Below are positions 45,383 through 53,188 of a stretch of DNA of 64,000 bases, in pieces. A program made the position numbers and the translations under genes. This DNA is from Phenylobacterium sp. RIFCSPHIGHO2_01_FULL_69_31 (GTDB taxonomy: Bacteria > Pseudomonadota > Alphaproteobacteria > Caulobacterales > Caulobacteraceae): positions 75,227-139,226 of the forward strand of contig NZ_MHXN01000031.1 of NCBI RefSeq assembly GCF_001824475.1. The letters run 5' to 3'. Every line of letters starts with the position of its first letter. Position 1 is the stretch's first letter. Below the pieces are notes generated by a model that ran no database searches, was not told where the DNA came from, and was given only the letters and a program-made list of their open reading frames with translations.

Positions 45383-45547
45383 ATGAGCGAGACGATCTCC
45401 CCACGCTCCGGCGTTTTCGTCGCGGCTCCGGCGCGCGCCCATCGCAACCGACCGATCGCCCGCGGATACGGCCTGCTTCTGGGGGCGGCGGTTTCCGTGG
45501 GGCTCTGGGCAGGCCTGGCCATCGCCCTCATGGGCCTCTGGCCGTAG
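45383..45547 (+). CDS. Small single-pass membrane protein
   Basis: 54 aa, starting MSETISPRSGVFVAAPARAH and carrying one hydrophobic helix at about residues 30-52 (GLLLGAAVSVGLWAGLAIALMG). A strong CAGGAGG ribosome site lies 6 bp before the ATG, which is the main reason to accept it. No family recognised. Convergent with the following exported-protein gene, 3-bp gap. Confidence 0.6.
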   Translation: MSETISPRSGVFVAAPARAHRNRPIARGYGLLLGAAVSVGLWAGLAIALMGLWP

Positions 45548-45550
45548 CCC

Positions 45551-46036
45551 TCAGTGGGGCCAGGTCTCGCTCAGGACCTTGGCGTCGCCGTTCCTGACCA
45601 TCACCTCGAGCGCGGGTGTCGCCGGTCGCCCGGGCGCGAACAGCTCGTAGATCACCGCGCCGTCCGTCTGGCGGCTTTCGATGACGCGCACCGGCGGCGG
45701 GCCCTTCCAGGCCGTTTCCGCAGCGGTGCGTGCGGCGGCCGGGGCGGCGGCCCACGCGATGTCCCGCTGGACCTCGACGACAGTCCAGCCGTTCGGCGTC
45801 TCCAGCAGATCCAGCTCCATCTCCTGGCCGTCGGGGAGCACGCCCTCGACGTCGTAATAGCGCCGGCCGTCGCGGACCTTCAGCTGCGCCGCCTTGATGG
45901 TCAGGGCGGGCGCCGCCGCCTTGACCTGAGCCGTCACGTCCGCAGGAACGGCGCCTGGCGCCAAGGGCTGCGCCGAGCCAGCCGTCGCCGCGGAGAGCCC
46001 CGCGAGCATCGCGATCATCGCCGCACGAACCTGCAT
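45551..46036 (-). CDS. Exported protein, possibly PepSY-like
   Basis: A 161-aa protein with a signal peptide (MQVRAAMIAMLAGLSAATAG). Residues about 38-90 (TAQVKAAAPALTIKAAQLKV, then YYDVEGVLPDGQEMELDLLE) have the pattern of a PepSY-like repeat; the C-terminal half is unassigned. GGGAGG precedes the ATG. Likely periplasmic; function unknown. Confidence 0.7.
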   Translation of the reverse strand: MQVRAAMIAMLAGLSAATAGSAQPLAPGAVPADVTAQVKAAAPALTIKAAQLKVRDGRRYYDVEGVLPDGQEMELDLLETPNGWTVVEVQRDIAWAAAPAAARTAAETAWKGPPPVRVIESRQTDGAVIYELFAPGRPATPALEVMVRNGDAKVLSETWPH

Positions 46037-46214
46037 GCCAGCACCTCCCAGCTTGATTGACACCGGTATCAATGGCGGGGTGAGGGCGTATGTTCAAGCT
46101 GCGCAGCCCGGAGTTCAACAGGGAAGGGCGGTCGAGCGTCCACCCCAGGGCCATGGCTCAGCCGGGACACGAAAGCGCCCGACTCGCGGCCGACTGGTGC
46201 GCCGAGGAGCCCGG

Positions 46215-46919
46215 ATGCCAAACGTCGTCTTCATCAGTCCCAAGGGTGGCGCGGGAAAGACCACTGCGGCGGTCGTCCTGGCGCTCGGCCTGGCGGCGCG
46301 AGGCCGGCGCGTGGCCCTGATCGACTCCGATCCAAACAAGCCGCTGGTCAACTGGGGCGCCCTGCCGGGCCGCGTCTCGACCATCAGCATTCATCCGGCG
46401 CCGACGGTCTCTGATATTCGCGATGCGGCCCGGGAGGCGTCTCGGCGAAACCCTGACTGGGTGATCCTGGACACCGAAGGCACCGAGCGCGGAACGGCCG
46501 TGCTCGCGGCCTTGCGCTTCGACATCGCGCTGACGCCCCTGGCCGGGTCGCAGCTCGACCTGCGCGAGGCCATCAAGGCCGCCGAGATCGTCGGGGCCTT
46601 CGGACGCCGCGGCGGTCGCCCGATCGCGCATCGCGCCCTGCTGACCCGCGTGCCCGCGGCAATCCGCCCGCGAATGCTGAAGAGCGTCGTGGCGCAGCTC
46701 CACGAAGCCGGGGTTCAGATCCTGCCCACGCCGCTCCTCGAGAAGGAGGCGTTTCGCGCCCTGTTCCACATCGGCGGCGGGTTCGACAGCCTTGAGCGCC
46801 ACGGGGTGTGGGGCGCAGACGCCGCGCGACAGAATTCCGAGGCCTACATCGCCGACGTGGAGGACCTCGTGCGCGACGCGGCCCGCCCAACGGCCAGCCG
46901 GGAAGCCCGGATCGTCTAG
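46215..46919 (+). CDS. ParA/VirC1-like ATPase, orphan (no ParB)
   Basis: A 234-aa MinD/ParA-superfamily ATPase. The start MPNVVFISPKGGAGKTTAAV places the deviant Walker A (KGGAGKTT) at residues 10-17; ALIDSDPNKPLVNWG (switch I/A') and WVILDTEGTERGT (Walker B) follow. The C-terminal half (LLEKEAFRALFHIGGGFDSL) resembles VirC1 and conjugative-element ParA proteins rather than chromosomal ParA. No parB follows; instead a noncoding repeat array begins 27 bp after the stop. The gene marks the left edge of an accessory segment. Confidence 0.85.
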   Translation: MPNVVFISPKGGAGKTTAAVVLALGLAARGRRVALIDSDPNKPLVNWGALPGRVSTISIHPAPTVSDIRDAAREASRRNPDWVILDTEGTERGTAVLAALRFDIALTPLAGSQLDLREAIKAAEIVGAFGRRGGRPIAHRALLTRVPAAIRPRMLKSVVAQLHEAGVQILPTPLLEKEAFRALFHIGGGFDSLERHGVWGADAARQNSEAYIADVEDLVRDAARPTASREARIV

Positions 46920-46945
46920 CGGTCACTGCGGGAAGGGCGAACCTG

Positions 46946-46964
46946 CGGAAAATCGGCGGGAGTC
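46946..46964 (+). repeat. 19-bp direct repeat, left copy
   Basis: CGGAAAATCGGCGGGAGTC at 46946-46964 occurs again exactly at 49252-49270, the only two copies I found in the window. Its last five bases are a GAGTC site that opens the array. Confidence 0.85.
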
Positions 46965-47050
46965 GCGAGGTACTGAGTCGGCTGTCGCTGACTCCAAATG
47001 CCGCGATCCACGTCGCGGTCAGTCTGACTCCAAAAGGAGGCGGCAGACTC
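46960..47050 (+). repeat. GAGTC/GACTC array, left copy
   Basis: Five GANTC sites lie at 46960, 46975, 46990, 47026 and 47046, the first three exactly 15 bp apart. The 11-mer CTGACTCCAAA occurs at 46988-46998 and 47024-47034. GANTC is the recognition sequence of the cell-cycle methyltransferase CcrM in alphaproteobacteria (established); a functional link here is inference. Confidence 0.75.
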
Positions 47051-47295
47051 CAAGCCAGACGTCGCTGTTCGCAAATCTCGCGACTGGAAGTTTGAGGGCT
47101 TGTCCGGTCGCGGGCTCCAGGCCGTTTCAAGCGCCCGCTCGTGACGCAAACGCCCGCGCCGCTCGGTCGCCGACTCAAATGTTCCTTCTTTGTTCTTGCC
47201 ATCCAAGCGTGACTATGAGACCTTACGGATGGCGGAGGTGCGGCCCGAGTGGCCAGCGTCCACGTCTCACTCATAGCGCCGACCGGGAGAGCACT

Positions 47296-48039
47296 TTGGC
47301 TGGAACTGGTTCGTACGCTCGTGGCGAGCAGTCGCGCAGCGTGCCTGACCCGCTTGCGGGTCCGTATGCGAAGATGGCCGCGCAGCAGAACGCTTACAAT
47401 GCTCGGCAAGAAACGGAGCTGGCACAACGAAGGGGCGCCAAGGCCGGGGCCGTCTCAGAGCTCACGGGTGCGCGAGCGGCGGCGGCTCCGCTGGCGGACA
47501 GAATGTATCGTCCGCCAGCGGACGATGTCGCCGAGCTTCGGCGTCAACAGGTTGAGTTCAAGAAGACCGAGCGTGCGATCAGTCGCGATAACGCGTGGAT
47601 GGCCATCCCGGCGTTGGCGCCAGCCGCGGCCGTTCTCGGGTTGGGAGCGGCGGGCATGATCGCCGCGCGCCTGGCTCCAGCCGCGATCCAGCGAGCGCCG
47701 CTGCAGTTGGTTCGGCGCGAGCCCTACCTGCGCGTGGGGGACAACTGGGCGACGCGCGCCGGACGCCGGGCACATGCTGCCTTGAAAGAACAGGTCGCAC
47801 AGAAGCCGGGGTGGAGGTCCGAGCCAGAGGCGCCCATGAGAGATGGCAGGGTTGTGAGACCTGACGTTCAAACCCCGCCTCGGGTGCGAGCCGCGGGAAG
47901 AGAGCCACAACCGTTCCAGATGGAACTCAAGCCGAACACACCTTCGGGTCGGCGAGCCGCAGAGAAGGCGGTGAAGAAATATGAGGGCACGGGCGTGAAG
48001 ACCCGGCCGATCTTCTACGATCCGAAGCCATTCATATGA
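47296..48039 (+). CDS. Predicted polymorphic-type toxin with PD-(D/E)XK nuclease C-terminus
   Basis: A 247-aa protein from TTG 47296, which follows GGGAGA at 6-bp spacing; GTG 47341 or ATG 47374 are alternatives. The N-terminal part is Gln/Arg/Ala-rich and helical; residues about 99-130 are hydrophobic (MAIPALAPAAAVLGLGAAGM). The C-terminus has GRVVRPDV (D190) and MELKPNTPSGR (E210-x-K212), the D...ExK pattern of restriction-endonuclease-fold toxins, followed by AEKAVKKYEGTG and RPIFYDPKP. Toxin activity is inferred from this and the coupled immunity-like gene. No export signal is evident. Confidence 0.65.
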   Translation: MAGTGSYARGEQSRSVPDPLAGPYAKMAAQQNAYNARQETELAQRRGAKAGAVSELTGARAAAAPLADRMYRPPADDVAELRRQQVEFKKTERAISRDNAWMAIPALAPAAAVLGLGAAGMIAARLAPAAIQRAPLQLVRREPYLRVGDNWATRAGRRAHAALKEQVAQKPGWRSEPEAPMRDGRVVRPDVQTPPRVRAAGREPQPFQMELKPNTPSGRRAAEKAVKKYEGTGVKTRPIFYDPKPFI

Positions 48040-48614
48040 CCGGCCAGTCCTATACCAAGGCGTTGGATCGCGAGCTCCAGTCCTTCGGATTTGCGCGCGC
48101 CGGGAAGGACTGGACCCGCGTCCGCGGAGATACTTGGGACTGTGTCAGTCTCCAGAAGAGCCGGGTAGACGGCGGTGTGACGGTCAACCTGTATGCGAAG
48201 GACTTGGAAACCGAGAGGATCCTAAAGTCGATCGCATGCGACGCCGTGCTTGGGATCCGCTTGTTCGGCCCGCGCATCGGCGAGTTGATCGACGGACGCG
48301 ATCGGTGGTGGAAGAATGATCCGAACGGCCCTGCCGAGGTCGCGGACGCGGTTCGGGTCTACGGAATTCCGTGGTTCGATAGGATCCAGTCGCTCGAGGA
48401 CCAAGCCTCGCATTGGTATTTTCGGAGCGCCACCGCGCAGCCCTGGAGAAAGCCGAATCTAACGGCTTTGGCGGTCACGCTCTATAGGCTTGCCGCGATC
48501 GATGAAGCCCTGGCCCTCTTCGAGGCGCCCGTGCCCAAGACTGCCAATCCCACGTTGGTCGCCGAAGGCAGGTGCGTGCAGCGCTGGCTGAGAGATCAAA
48601 AGAGAGCCGGATAG
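48036..48614 (+). CDS. DUF4304-like protein, candidate immunity protein
   Basis: A 192-aa protein overlapping the toxin stop (ATGA), so translation is probably coupled. Residues 5-60 (TKALDRELQSFGFARAGKDW, then VSLQKSRVDGGVTVNLYAKD) fit the DUF4304 pattern, a family found among immunity-type proteins. It has no signal or membrane segment, as expected for neutralising a cytoplasmic nuclease. The C-terminal part (about 130-185) is a helical tail with a short repeat-like region. Role inferred from position and family. Confidence 0.7.
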   Translation: MTGQSYTKALDRELQSFGFARAGKDWTRVRGDTWDCVSLQKSRVDGGVTVNLYAKDLETERILKSIACDAVLGIRLFGPRIGELIDGRDRWWKNDPNGPAEVADAVRVYGIPWFDRIQSLEDQASHWYFRSATAQPWRKPNLTALAVTLYRLAAIDEALALFEAPVPKTANPTLVAEGRCVQRWLRDQKRAG

Positions 48615-48624
48615 CTCGGGCCAC

Positions 48625-48789
48625 ATGGACTTGGTCCACCTTGGACGACTTCCCCGCCTCAGCCCCGCACAGGTCGCCCACGCCAAACTCCTGGTCGAAG
48701 GCGGGGAAAGCCCCACCATGGTGGCCCGCTCGCTCAACGTTGCTCACTCGACGCTCTACCGCGCGCTGCGGGCAAGTTCGGGCCTGTAG
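48625..48789 (+). pseudogene. Truncated serine recombinase, C-terminal HTH only
   Basis: A 54-codon frame reading GRLPRLSPAQVAHAKLLVEGG then SPTMVARSLNVAHSTLYRAL. This is the Hin/resolvase C-terminal helix-turn-helix, normally residues 135-185 of a complete recombinase. The frame is closed just upstream (stop at 48589) and no catalytic domain is present, so it is a remnant. It may still be translated from ATG 48625. Confidence 0.7.
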
Positions 48790-49058
48790 GGCGCGTAGAC
48801 GGAGACAGCTAGGCTGAGACGCGCTTTCTATTCAGCCGGTCAGCCAGACTCCCGCGTTTGATTGCACGACAGAATTTCGGCCCCCTTGCGCTCGAGCGAC
48901 CAGGGGAGGGGCCTTGTCGCAATTGAGACCACCCAGTGCCAACGCTCCACGCCTCCGCCCATGGGAGACCGAGCCGAGACGCGCACTCGGGGCCGAAGTC
49001 GAAGACCTAAAGCGGCCTCGTTGCGGACCTTTGAGCTGGCGTAGATGCCGAAGCCACG

Positions 49059-49199
49059 ATGAAGCCCGAGCCACTCATTTTCGACGACGCGGCCGATGAT
49101 GTGGCCGAGGCCGAAGCCATCTGCGCCGACGCTGGACCTATGCCGCCGCAGCGGCTGCGATCGGCGGCTACGTTTCTTAGCGTTGAGCCGGCGGATTGA
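49059..49199 (+). pseudogene. Possible decayed antitoxin
   Basis: A 46-codon frame, MKPEPLIFDDAADDVAEAEA followed by DAGPMPPQRLRSAATFLSV. The layout (acidic FDD start, then an Ala/Gly segment and a Pro-x-x-x-(L/V)-x-x-W-like end) loosely resembles small ParD/CopG-type antitoxins ending in PHE-x-V-x-x-WL. The conserved Trp and His are missing and no toxin follows, so it is at best a remnant. Confidence 0.25.
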
Positions 49200-49298
49200 G
49201 TCGCGAGGTTTGGAGTCAGTGTCGGGCCTGATCGGCGAACGAGAGGGCTTCCGGAAAATCGGCGGGAGTCTCGCGATATTGAGTCAACGACAGGAGTC
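49198..49298 (+). repeat. GAGTC array and 19-bp direct repeat, right copy
   Basis: Five GAGTC sites at 49198, 49213, 49266, 49281 and 49294; two pairs are exactly 15 bp apart, as in the left array. GAGTCGCGAGGT-N3-GAGTC at 49198-49217 matches 46960-46979 in 17 of 20 positions. The 19-bp repeat CGGAAAATCGGCGGGAGTC is at 49252-49270. TTTGGAGTCAG at 49209-49219 is the exact complement of the left 11-mer. Confidence 0.8.
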
Positions 49299-49359
49299 GG
49301 CGACGTCAGGTAGGAATATTGCGCCTAAGGAAGATTATGCGCAATTAGGAGATGGGCTG

Positions 49360-49758
49360 CTATGGCGCCCAGACGATCGCCGTCATCACCATCGCCAGCC
49401 CCGCCGTCGCGAAGTTCCAGCTCAGCGTGCGGAGCCACGGGACGCCCATGGCGTAAAGCGGCAGGAAAAGTGATCTGCCCAGGACATAAACGACCGCCCC
49501 CGACACACTCAGCCAACCGCCGCTCCGGCCGAGCGCGTCCAGCATCAGGACGGCGGCGGCGAAGACGGCGAAGGTTTCGAGGAAATTGCGCTGCGCGCGG
49601 TCGAGGCGCGCCGCTACGCCCTTGGGTCTCAGGTCCTCGTCCCGCGCCCCAACCGTATAGGCGTTGCCCACCTGCGCCTTGAAGCTGAACGAGCCTGCGG
49701 TCAGGTGGACCAACGCGAGGCCCATCGCCGCGTACAGACACCAGAACTCGATCGACAT
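49360..49758 (-). CDS. MAPEG-family membrane protein (second copy)
   Basis: A 132-aa protein with four predicted helices. The core motif AQRNFLETFAVFAAAVLML is the MAPEG N-x-x-E-x-x-P-like region (with Phe-Ala in place of Pro). ARDEDLRPKGVAARLDRAQ precedes it. It lies at the edge of the catabolic cluster and may contribute glutathione- or lipid-related chemistry; it diverges from the thiolase by 128 bp. Confidence 0.85.
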   Translation of the reverse strand: MSIEFWCLYAAMGLALVHLTAGSFSFKAQVGNAYTVGARDEDLRPKGVAARLDRAQRNFLETFAVFAAAVLMLDALGRSGGWLSVSGAVVYVLGRSLFLPLYAMGVPWLRTLSWNFATAGLAMVMTAIVWAP

Positions 49759-49886
49759 GGCCGTCCTCTCTCCGTCCGGCGGAACGGCTTCACTATAGCT
49801 GATCGTGCGCGCGGAGGCCCCGGTCTGGCTTGCCGCTCATATGACTTCGTTTACAAGACGGACTCGGGCGCGGCTGGAGCGGTTCC

Positions 49887-51095
49887 ATGTCTGTCTACAT
49901 CTTCGACGCCGTGCGCACGCCGCGTGGCAAGGGTCGGCCTGACGGATCCTTGGCGGGTGTCACACCGGCCCGACTGGTCGGTCAACTGGTCCAGGCCTTG
50001 GCCGAACGCAACGGCCGTGAATCCGTCGCGTCCGCGGCCCACCTGACGCTCGGATGCGTCACGCAGGTGGGCGCTCAGGGCGGGCATGTGGCGCTCTCGG
50101 CCCGCATCCAGGCCGGCCTTCCGGATGAAGTCGCGGCGCTAACAATCAATAATTTCTGCGTTTCGGGGTTGAGCGCAATTGCGGACGCCGCCCGCCGGGT
50201 CGCGTCGGGCCAAGCGGACCTGGCGCTGGCGGGCGGCGTGGAGAGCATGTCGCAGGCCCCCTTCCTGGCCGACGGCGCCGACTTCTACACGGACAAGGAT
50301 CTGGCCGCGGCGATGGGTTGGGCGCCCGTGGGTCTTGCCGCGGATCTGCTGGCGACCGTGGAGGAGATTTCGAGCCAGGAGTTGGACGCCGCCGTCCTGC
50401 GTTCGCACCGGCGGGCCGCGGCGGCCTGGGCGGAGGGCCGCTACGCGGGCCGCGTGATTCCGGTCACCGGTGCCGAAGGCGCGGTGGCGCTGGACCGTGA
50501 CGAGAACATCCGGGACTTCGGCGACGGCGCCAGCCTGGCGCGCCTGGGCTCGGTTTTCGCCGCCGCGGGCGCCCAGGGCTACGACGAGATCCTGCTGTCC
50601 CATCGTCCGGGCCTGACGCGCCTGGAGCATCTGCACACCGTCGCCCACTGCCCGCCGATCGCCGACGGCGCCGCCCTGCTGCTGCTGGGAACGCTGGAGG
50701 CGGGGCAGGCCCTGGGTCTTAGCCCCCTCGCCCGGATCCGCGCGGTCGGGGAAACCGCAGGCGATCGGGTGCTTCAGCTCACCGCGGGTTTCAGCGCCAT
50801 GCAGCGTGCGCTGGACCGCGCCGGGCTCCGGCTGAGCGACGTGGGCGCCGTCGAGTTCATGGAGGCCTTCGCCGCCGTCCCGGTGCTGTTCGAGCGCCGG
50901 TTCGAGCCCGATATGGACCGGGTCAATCCCAACGGCGGACACCTGGCCATGGGCCACCCCATGGGCGCGACCGGCGCGATCCTCACCACCACCCTGCTCG
51001 ACGACATGGTCCAGCTCGATGCGGAGACCGGCCTGGTGGTGGCGACCGGCGGCGTCGGGGTCGGCGCCGCCATGGTCCTGGAGCGGATGGGCTGA
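49887..51095 (+). CDS. Thiolase-family protein lacking the second catalytic cysteine
   Basis: A 402-aa acetyl-CoA C-acyltransferase-like protein. The nucleophile Cys is C91 in NNFCVSGL, and the catalytic His is H357 in GHLAMGHPMGATGA. The C-terminal CxG motif is replaced by ATGGVGVG (T387 where Cys is usual). Without this Cys the classical proton shuttle is missing, so the enzyme may be a specialised thiolase or acyl transferase. It starts the catabolic cluster and is convergent with the first LEH-like gene. Confidence 0.88.
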   Translation: MSVYIFDAVRTPRGKGRPDGSLAGVTPARLVGQLVQALAERNGRESVASAAHLTLGCVTQVGAQGGHVALSARIQAGLPDEVAALTINNFCVSGLSAIADAARRVASGQADLALAGGVESMSQAPFLADGADFYTDKDLAAAMGWAPVGLAADLLATVEEISSQELDAAVLRSHRRAAAAWAEGRYAGRVIPVTGAEGAVALDRDENIRDFGDGASLARLGSVFAAAGAQGYDEILLSHRPGLTRLEHLHTVAHCPPIADGAALLLLGTLEAGQALGLSPLARIRAVGETAGDRVLQLTAGFSAMQRALDRAGLRLSDVGAVEFMEAFAAVPVLFERRFEPDMDRVNPNGGHLAMGHPMGATGAILTTTLLDDMVQLDAETGLVVATGGVGVGAAMVLERMG

Positions 51096-51099
51096 AGCG

Positions 51100-51552
51100 C
51101 TACTTCTCGCCCAGCGCCTTCAGCAACTCCGCGCGGTCGTAGTACTCGCGCCACTCCTGGACCTTGCCGTCGCGGATATCGAGCACGCCGACGACCGGCA
51201 CCTCACCGGGCTTGCCGTTGTAGACGAAGCGGTCGACCCGCTCCATGAACACCAGACCGTCGATGACGCCCATGTGCGAAACGTCGAGGACCACGCCGCC
51301 CGGCGCGCCTTTGCCGAGGGCCGCGATGCGCTGGTAGATCGCCTCGCGTCCCACCACGGGCTCGATCATCATCGAGCGCAGGACGCCTTTCTCGGCGAAC
51401 AGATCGCCCACCTTGCGCCAGTCGGCGGCCTTCCACGCGGCGATCATCTCCCGGGCGACGGCGATGCGGCTGGCGTCGGTATCCGCGGCCAATGCCGGCA
51501 GAGGCGCCGTCACGGCGAAGGCGAGCGCGGCCAGGCTGAGCAGGATCTTCAT
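51100..51552 (-). CDS. Exported limonene-1,2-epoxide hydrolase-like protein (LEH1)
   Basis: A 150-aa NTF2/LEH-fold protein with a signal peptide (MKILLSLAALAFAVTAPLPA). The acid/arginine residues of LEH are kept: R105 and D107 in FMERVDRF, D139 in WREYYD. The Tyr-x-Asn water-site pair of Rhodococcus LEH is not: it reads RSMMIEP. It is a close paralog of LEH2 (54355-54771), which has no signal. Divergent from the oxygenase gene; epoxide hydrolysis is inferred from fold only. Confidence 0.82.
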   Translation of the reverse strand: MKILLSLAALAFAVTAPLPALAADTDASRIAVAREMIAAWKAADWRKVGDLFAEKGVLRSMMIEPVVGREAIYQRIAALGKGAPGGVVLDVSHMGVIDGLVFMERVDRFVYNGKPGEVPVVGVLDIRDGKVQEWREYYDRAELLKALGEK

Positions 51553-51611
51553 GCGTGTTTCCGTCCCTCGTTCCGGGCTGCCGACGCGATTGGTCCCGCG
51601 CGCCCATGTCA

Positions 51612-51640
51612 CTTGCACAACAAGACCATGTTGCTAGACT
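51612..51640 (+). promoter_or_regulatory. Conserved motif and possible promoter of the oxygenase gene
   Basis: CTTGCACAAC at 51612-51621 matches the cluster motif CTTGCATAAC with one change. TTGCAC (51613-51618) and TAGACT (51635-51640) are 16 bp apart and could be -35 and -10 elements, placing the motif over the -35. CTTG-n3-CAAG palindromic elements also occur here (51639-51649). Confidence 0.45.
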
Positions 51641-51691
51641 TGGTTCAAGAGCGCGCCGCGACGGGCGCGCCGACACGCTCGGAGAGCCGTT

Positions 51692-53170
51692 ATGAAGATG
51701 GAGCGACTGCCGCCGGTGCAGGTCTCGCTGCGGCCCAGCAACCATCCGTACCTCAACGGCGCGTGGACGCCGCTGCATGAGGAGGTGGACGCCACGGACC
51801 TGGACGTGATCGAGGGCGCCATCCCGCGCGACATCGACGGTGTCTATGTCCGCAACACCGAGAATCCCGTGCAGCAGCCGCTGGGCCGCCATCATCCGTT
51901 CGACGGCGACGGCATGGTGCACATGATCAGCTTCAAGGACGGCCGCGCCGACTATCGCAACCGCTTCGTCCGCACGCGCGGCTTCCAGGCCGAACAGGAA
52001 GCCGGCCAGGCCCTGTGGGGCGGGCTGATGGACGGCCCGGGCGTCTCGCTGCGGCCGGGCTTCGGCGCGCATGGCGGGCTGAAGGACTCATCGTCCACGG
52101 ACGTGGTTGTCCACGGCGGCCGGATCGTCTCGACCTTCTACCAGTGTGGCGAGGCCTACTGGCTGGATCCGGAGACCCTGGAGCAGGGCGGCGTGGCCAG
52201 CTGGGGGCCGCTGGACGGCGTTTCGGCCCACACCAAGGTCGACGAGGCCACGGGCGAGCTCTTGTTCTTCAACTACTCCAAGCACGCGCCCTACATGCAC
52301 TATGGCGTGGTCGACCGGCACGGGAAGCTGGCGCACTACGTGCCGGTCCCCCTGCCCGGCCCGCGCCTGCCGCACGACATGACGTTCACGGCCAACTACT
52401 CGATCCTCAACGACCTGCCGGTGTTCTGGGATGAAGAGCTTCTGAAGCGCGACATCCACGCCGTGCGGATGCACCCGGGCATCCCGTCTCGCTTCGCCAT
52501 CATCCCGCGATATGGCCAGCCGTCGGAGGTCCGCTGGTTCGAGGCCGAGCCCACCTACATCCTGCACTTCCTCAACGCCTACGAGGACGGCGATGAGGTG
52601 GTCATGGACGGCTACTTCCAGGAGAACCCGACCCCGCGGCCGCTGCCCGACGCGCCCGATGGCTATGGGCACATGATGTCCTTCCTGGACGAGCACAGCT
52701 TTAAACCCAAGCTGCATCGCTGGCGGTTCAACCTGAAGACCGGCGAGACCCACGAGCGCCACTTGGACGACCGGATCCTCGAGTTCGGCATGTTCAACCA
52801 GCGCTATGCCGGCAAGCCTTACCGCTACGCCTATTCGACCACGTCGAAGCCCGGCTGGTTCCTGTTCACCGGGTTCGTGAAGCACGACCTGGAGACCGGC
52901 CAGTCGTGGGAGGTCACGCTGCCCGACAGCCGTTACGCCAGCGAGGCGCCCTTCGTGCCGCGCATCGACGCCAAGGACGAGGACGACGGTTATCTGGTCA
53001 GCTTCATCATCGACGAGACCAGCGGCACGTCTGAGTGCGTGCTGATCGACTGCAAGCGCTTCGACGAGGGTCCGGTCGTCCGCATCGCCCTGCCCCACAA
53101 GATCTGCAGCGGCACGCACAGCGTCTGGGCGGACCGGACGTTCATTCGCGACGGGTTCGTGGCGGCTTAA
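51692..53170 (+). CDS. Carotenoid cleavage oxygenase family protein
   Basis: A 492-aa beta-propeller iron oxygenase (RPE65/CCO/lignostilbene dioxygenase family). The four iron-binding histidines are H180 (VSAHTKVD), H228 (LPHDMTFT), H292 (YILHFLNAYE) and H476 (SGTHSVWA), so the site is complete. HPFDGDGMVHMISF is the family N-terminal block. Cleavage of a carotenoid/apocarotenoid or a stilbene is possible; the neighbouring genes do not decide. ATG 51692 lies 52 bp after the motif/promoter. Confidence 0.93.
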   Translation: MKMERLPPVQVSLRPSNHPYLNGAWTPLHEEVDATDLDVIEGAIPRDIDGVYVRNTENPVQQPLGRHHPFDGDGMVHMISFKDGRADYRNRFVRTRGFQAEQEAGQALWGGLMDGPGVSLRPGFGAHGGLKDSSSTDVVVHGGRIVSTFYQCGEAYWLDPETLEQGGVASWGPLDGVSAHTKVDEATGELLFFNYSKHAPYMHYGVVDRHGKLAHYVPVPLPGPRLPHDMTFTANYSILNDLPVFWDEELLKRDIHAVRMHPGIPSRFAIIPRYGQPSEVRWFEAEPTYILHFLNAYEDGDEVVMDGYFQENPTPRPLPDAPDGYGHMMSFLDEHSFKPKLHRWRFNLKTGETHERHLDDRILEFGMFNQRYAGKPYRYAYSTTSKPGWFLFTGFVKHDLETGQSWEVTLPDSRYASEAPFVPRIDAKDEDDGYLVSFIIDETSGTSECVLIDCKRFDEGPVVRIALPHKICSGTHSVWADRTFIRDGFVAA

Positions 53171-53188
53171 GACCAAAAGGCTCGAGGG

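Larger units (their letters stand above)
46920..47295. other. Noncoding spacer with a repeat and GAGTC/GACTC array
   Basis: Between the ParA-like gene and the toxin gene I find no convincing CDS: open frames here have composition unlike proteins. It holds the left direct repeat, the GAGTC/GACTC array and an inverted repeat (CCGCGA at 47001-47006, TCGCGG at 47013-47018). It may be a partition-like site, a regulatory region or a mobile-element end. Confidence 0.6.
48790..49359. other. 570-bp gene-poor end of the accessory segment
   Basis: No confident gene is found; composition is less regular than the flanking chromosome. A possible antitoxin remnant is at 49059-49199 and the right repeat array at 49198-49298. 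One isolated GACTC is at 48847. Confidence 0.6.

Noticed and set aside
46960..47050. CRISPR array
   Set aside because: The repeated units are 5-11 bp with irregular spacing and no uniform long repeats or cas genes.
46792..47295. Extension of the toxin frame back to 46792
   Set aside because: The extra residues are Arg/Ser-rich with no family features and overlap the ParA-like gene and the repeat array; TTG 47296 has a proper ribosome site.
46573..47910. Minus-strand open frames across the ParA-like/toxin region
   Set aside because: They lack ribosome sites and protein-like composition and oppose the better-supported plus-strand genes.
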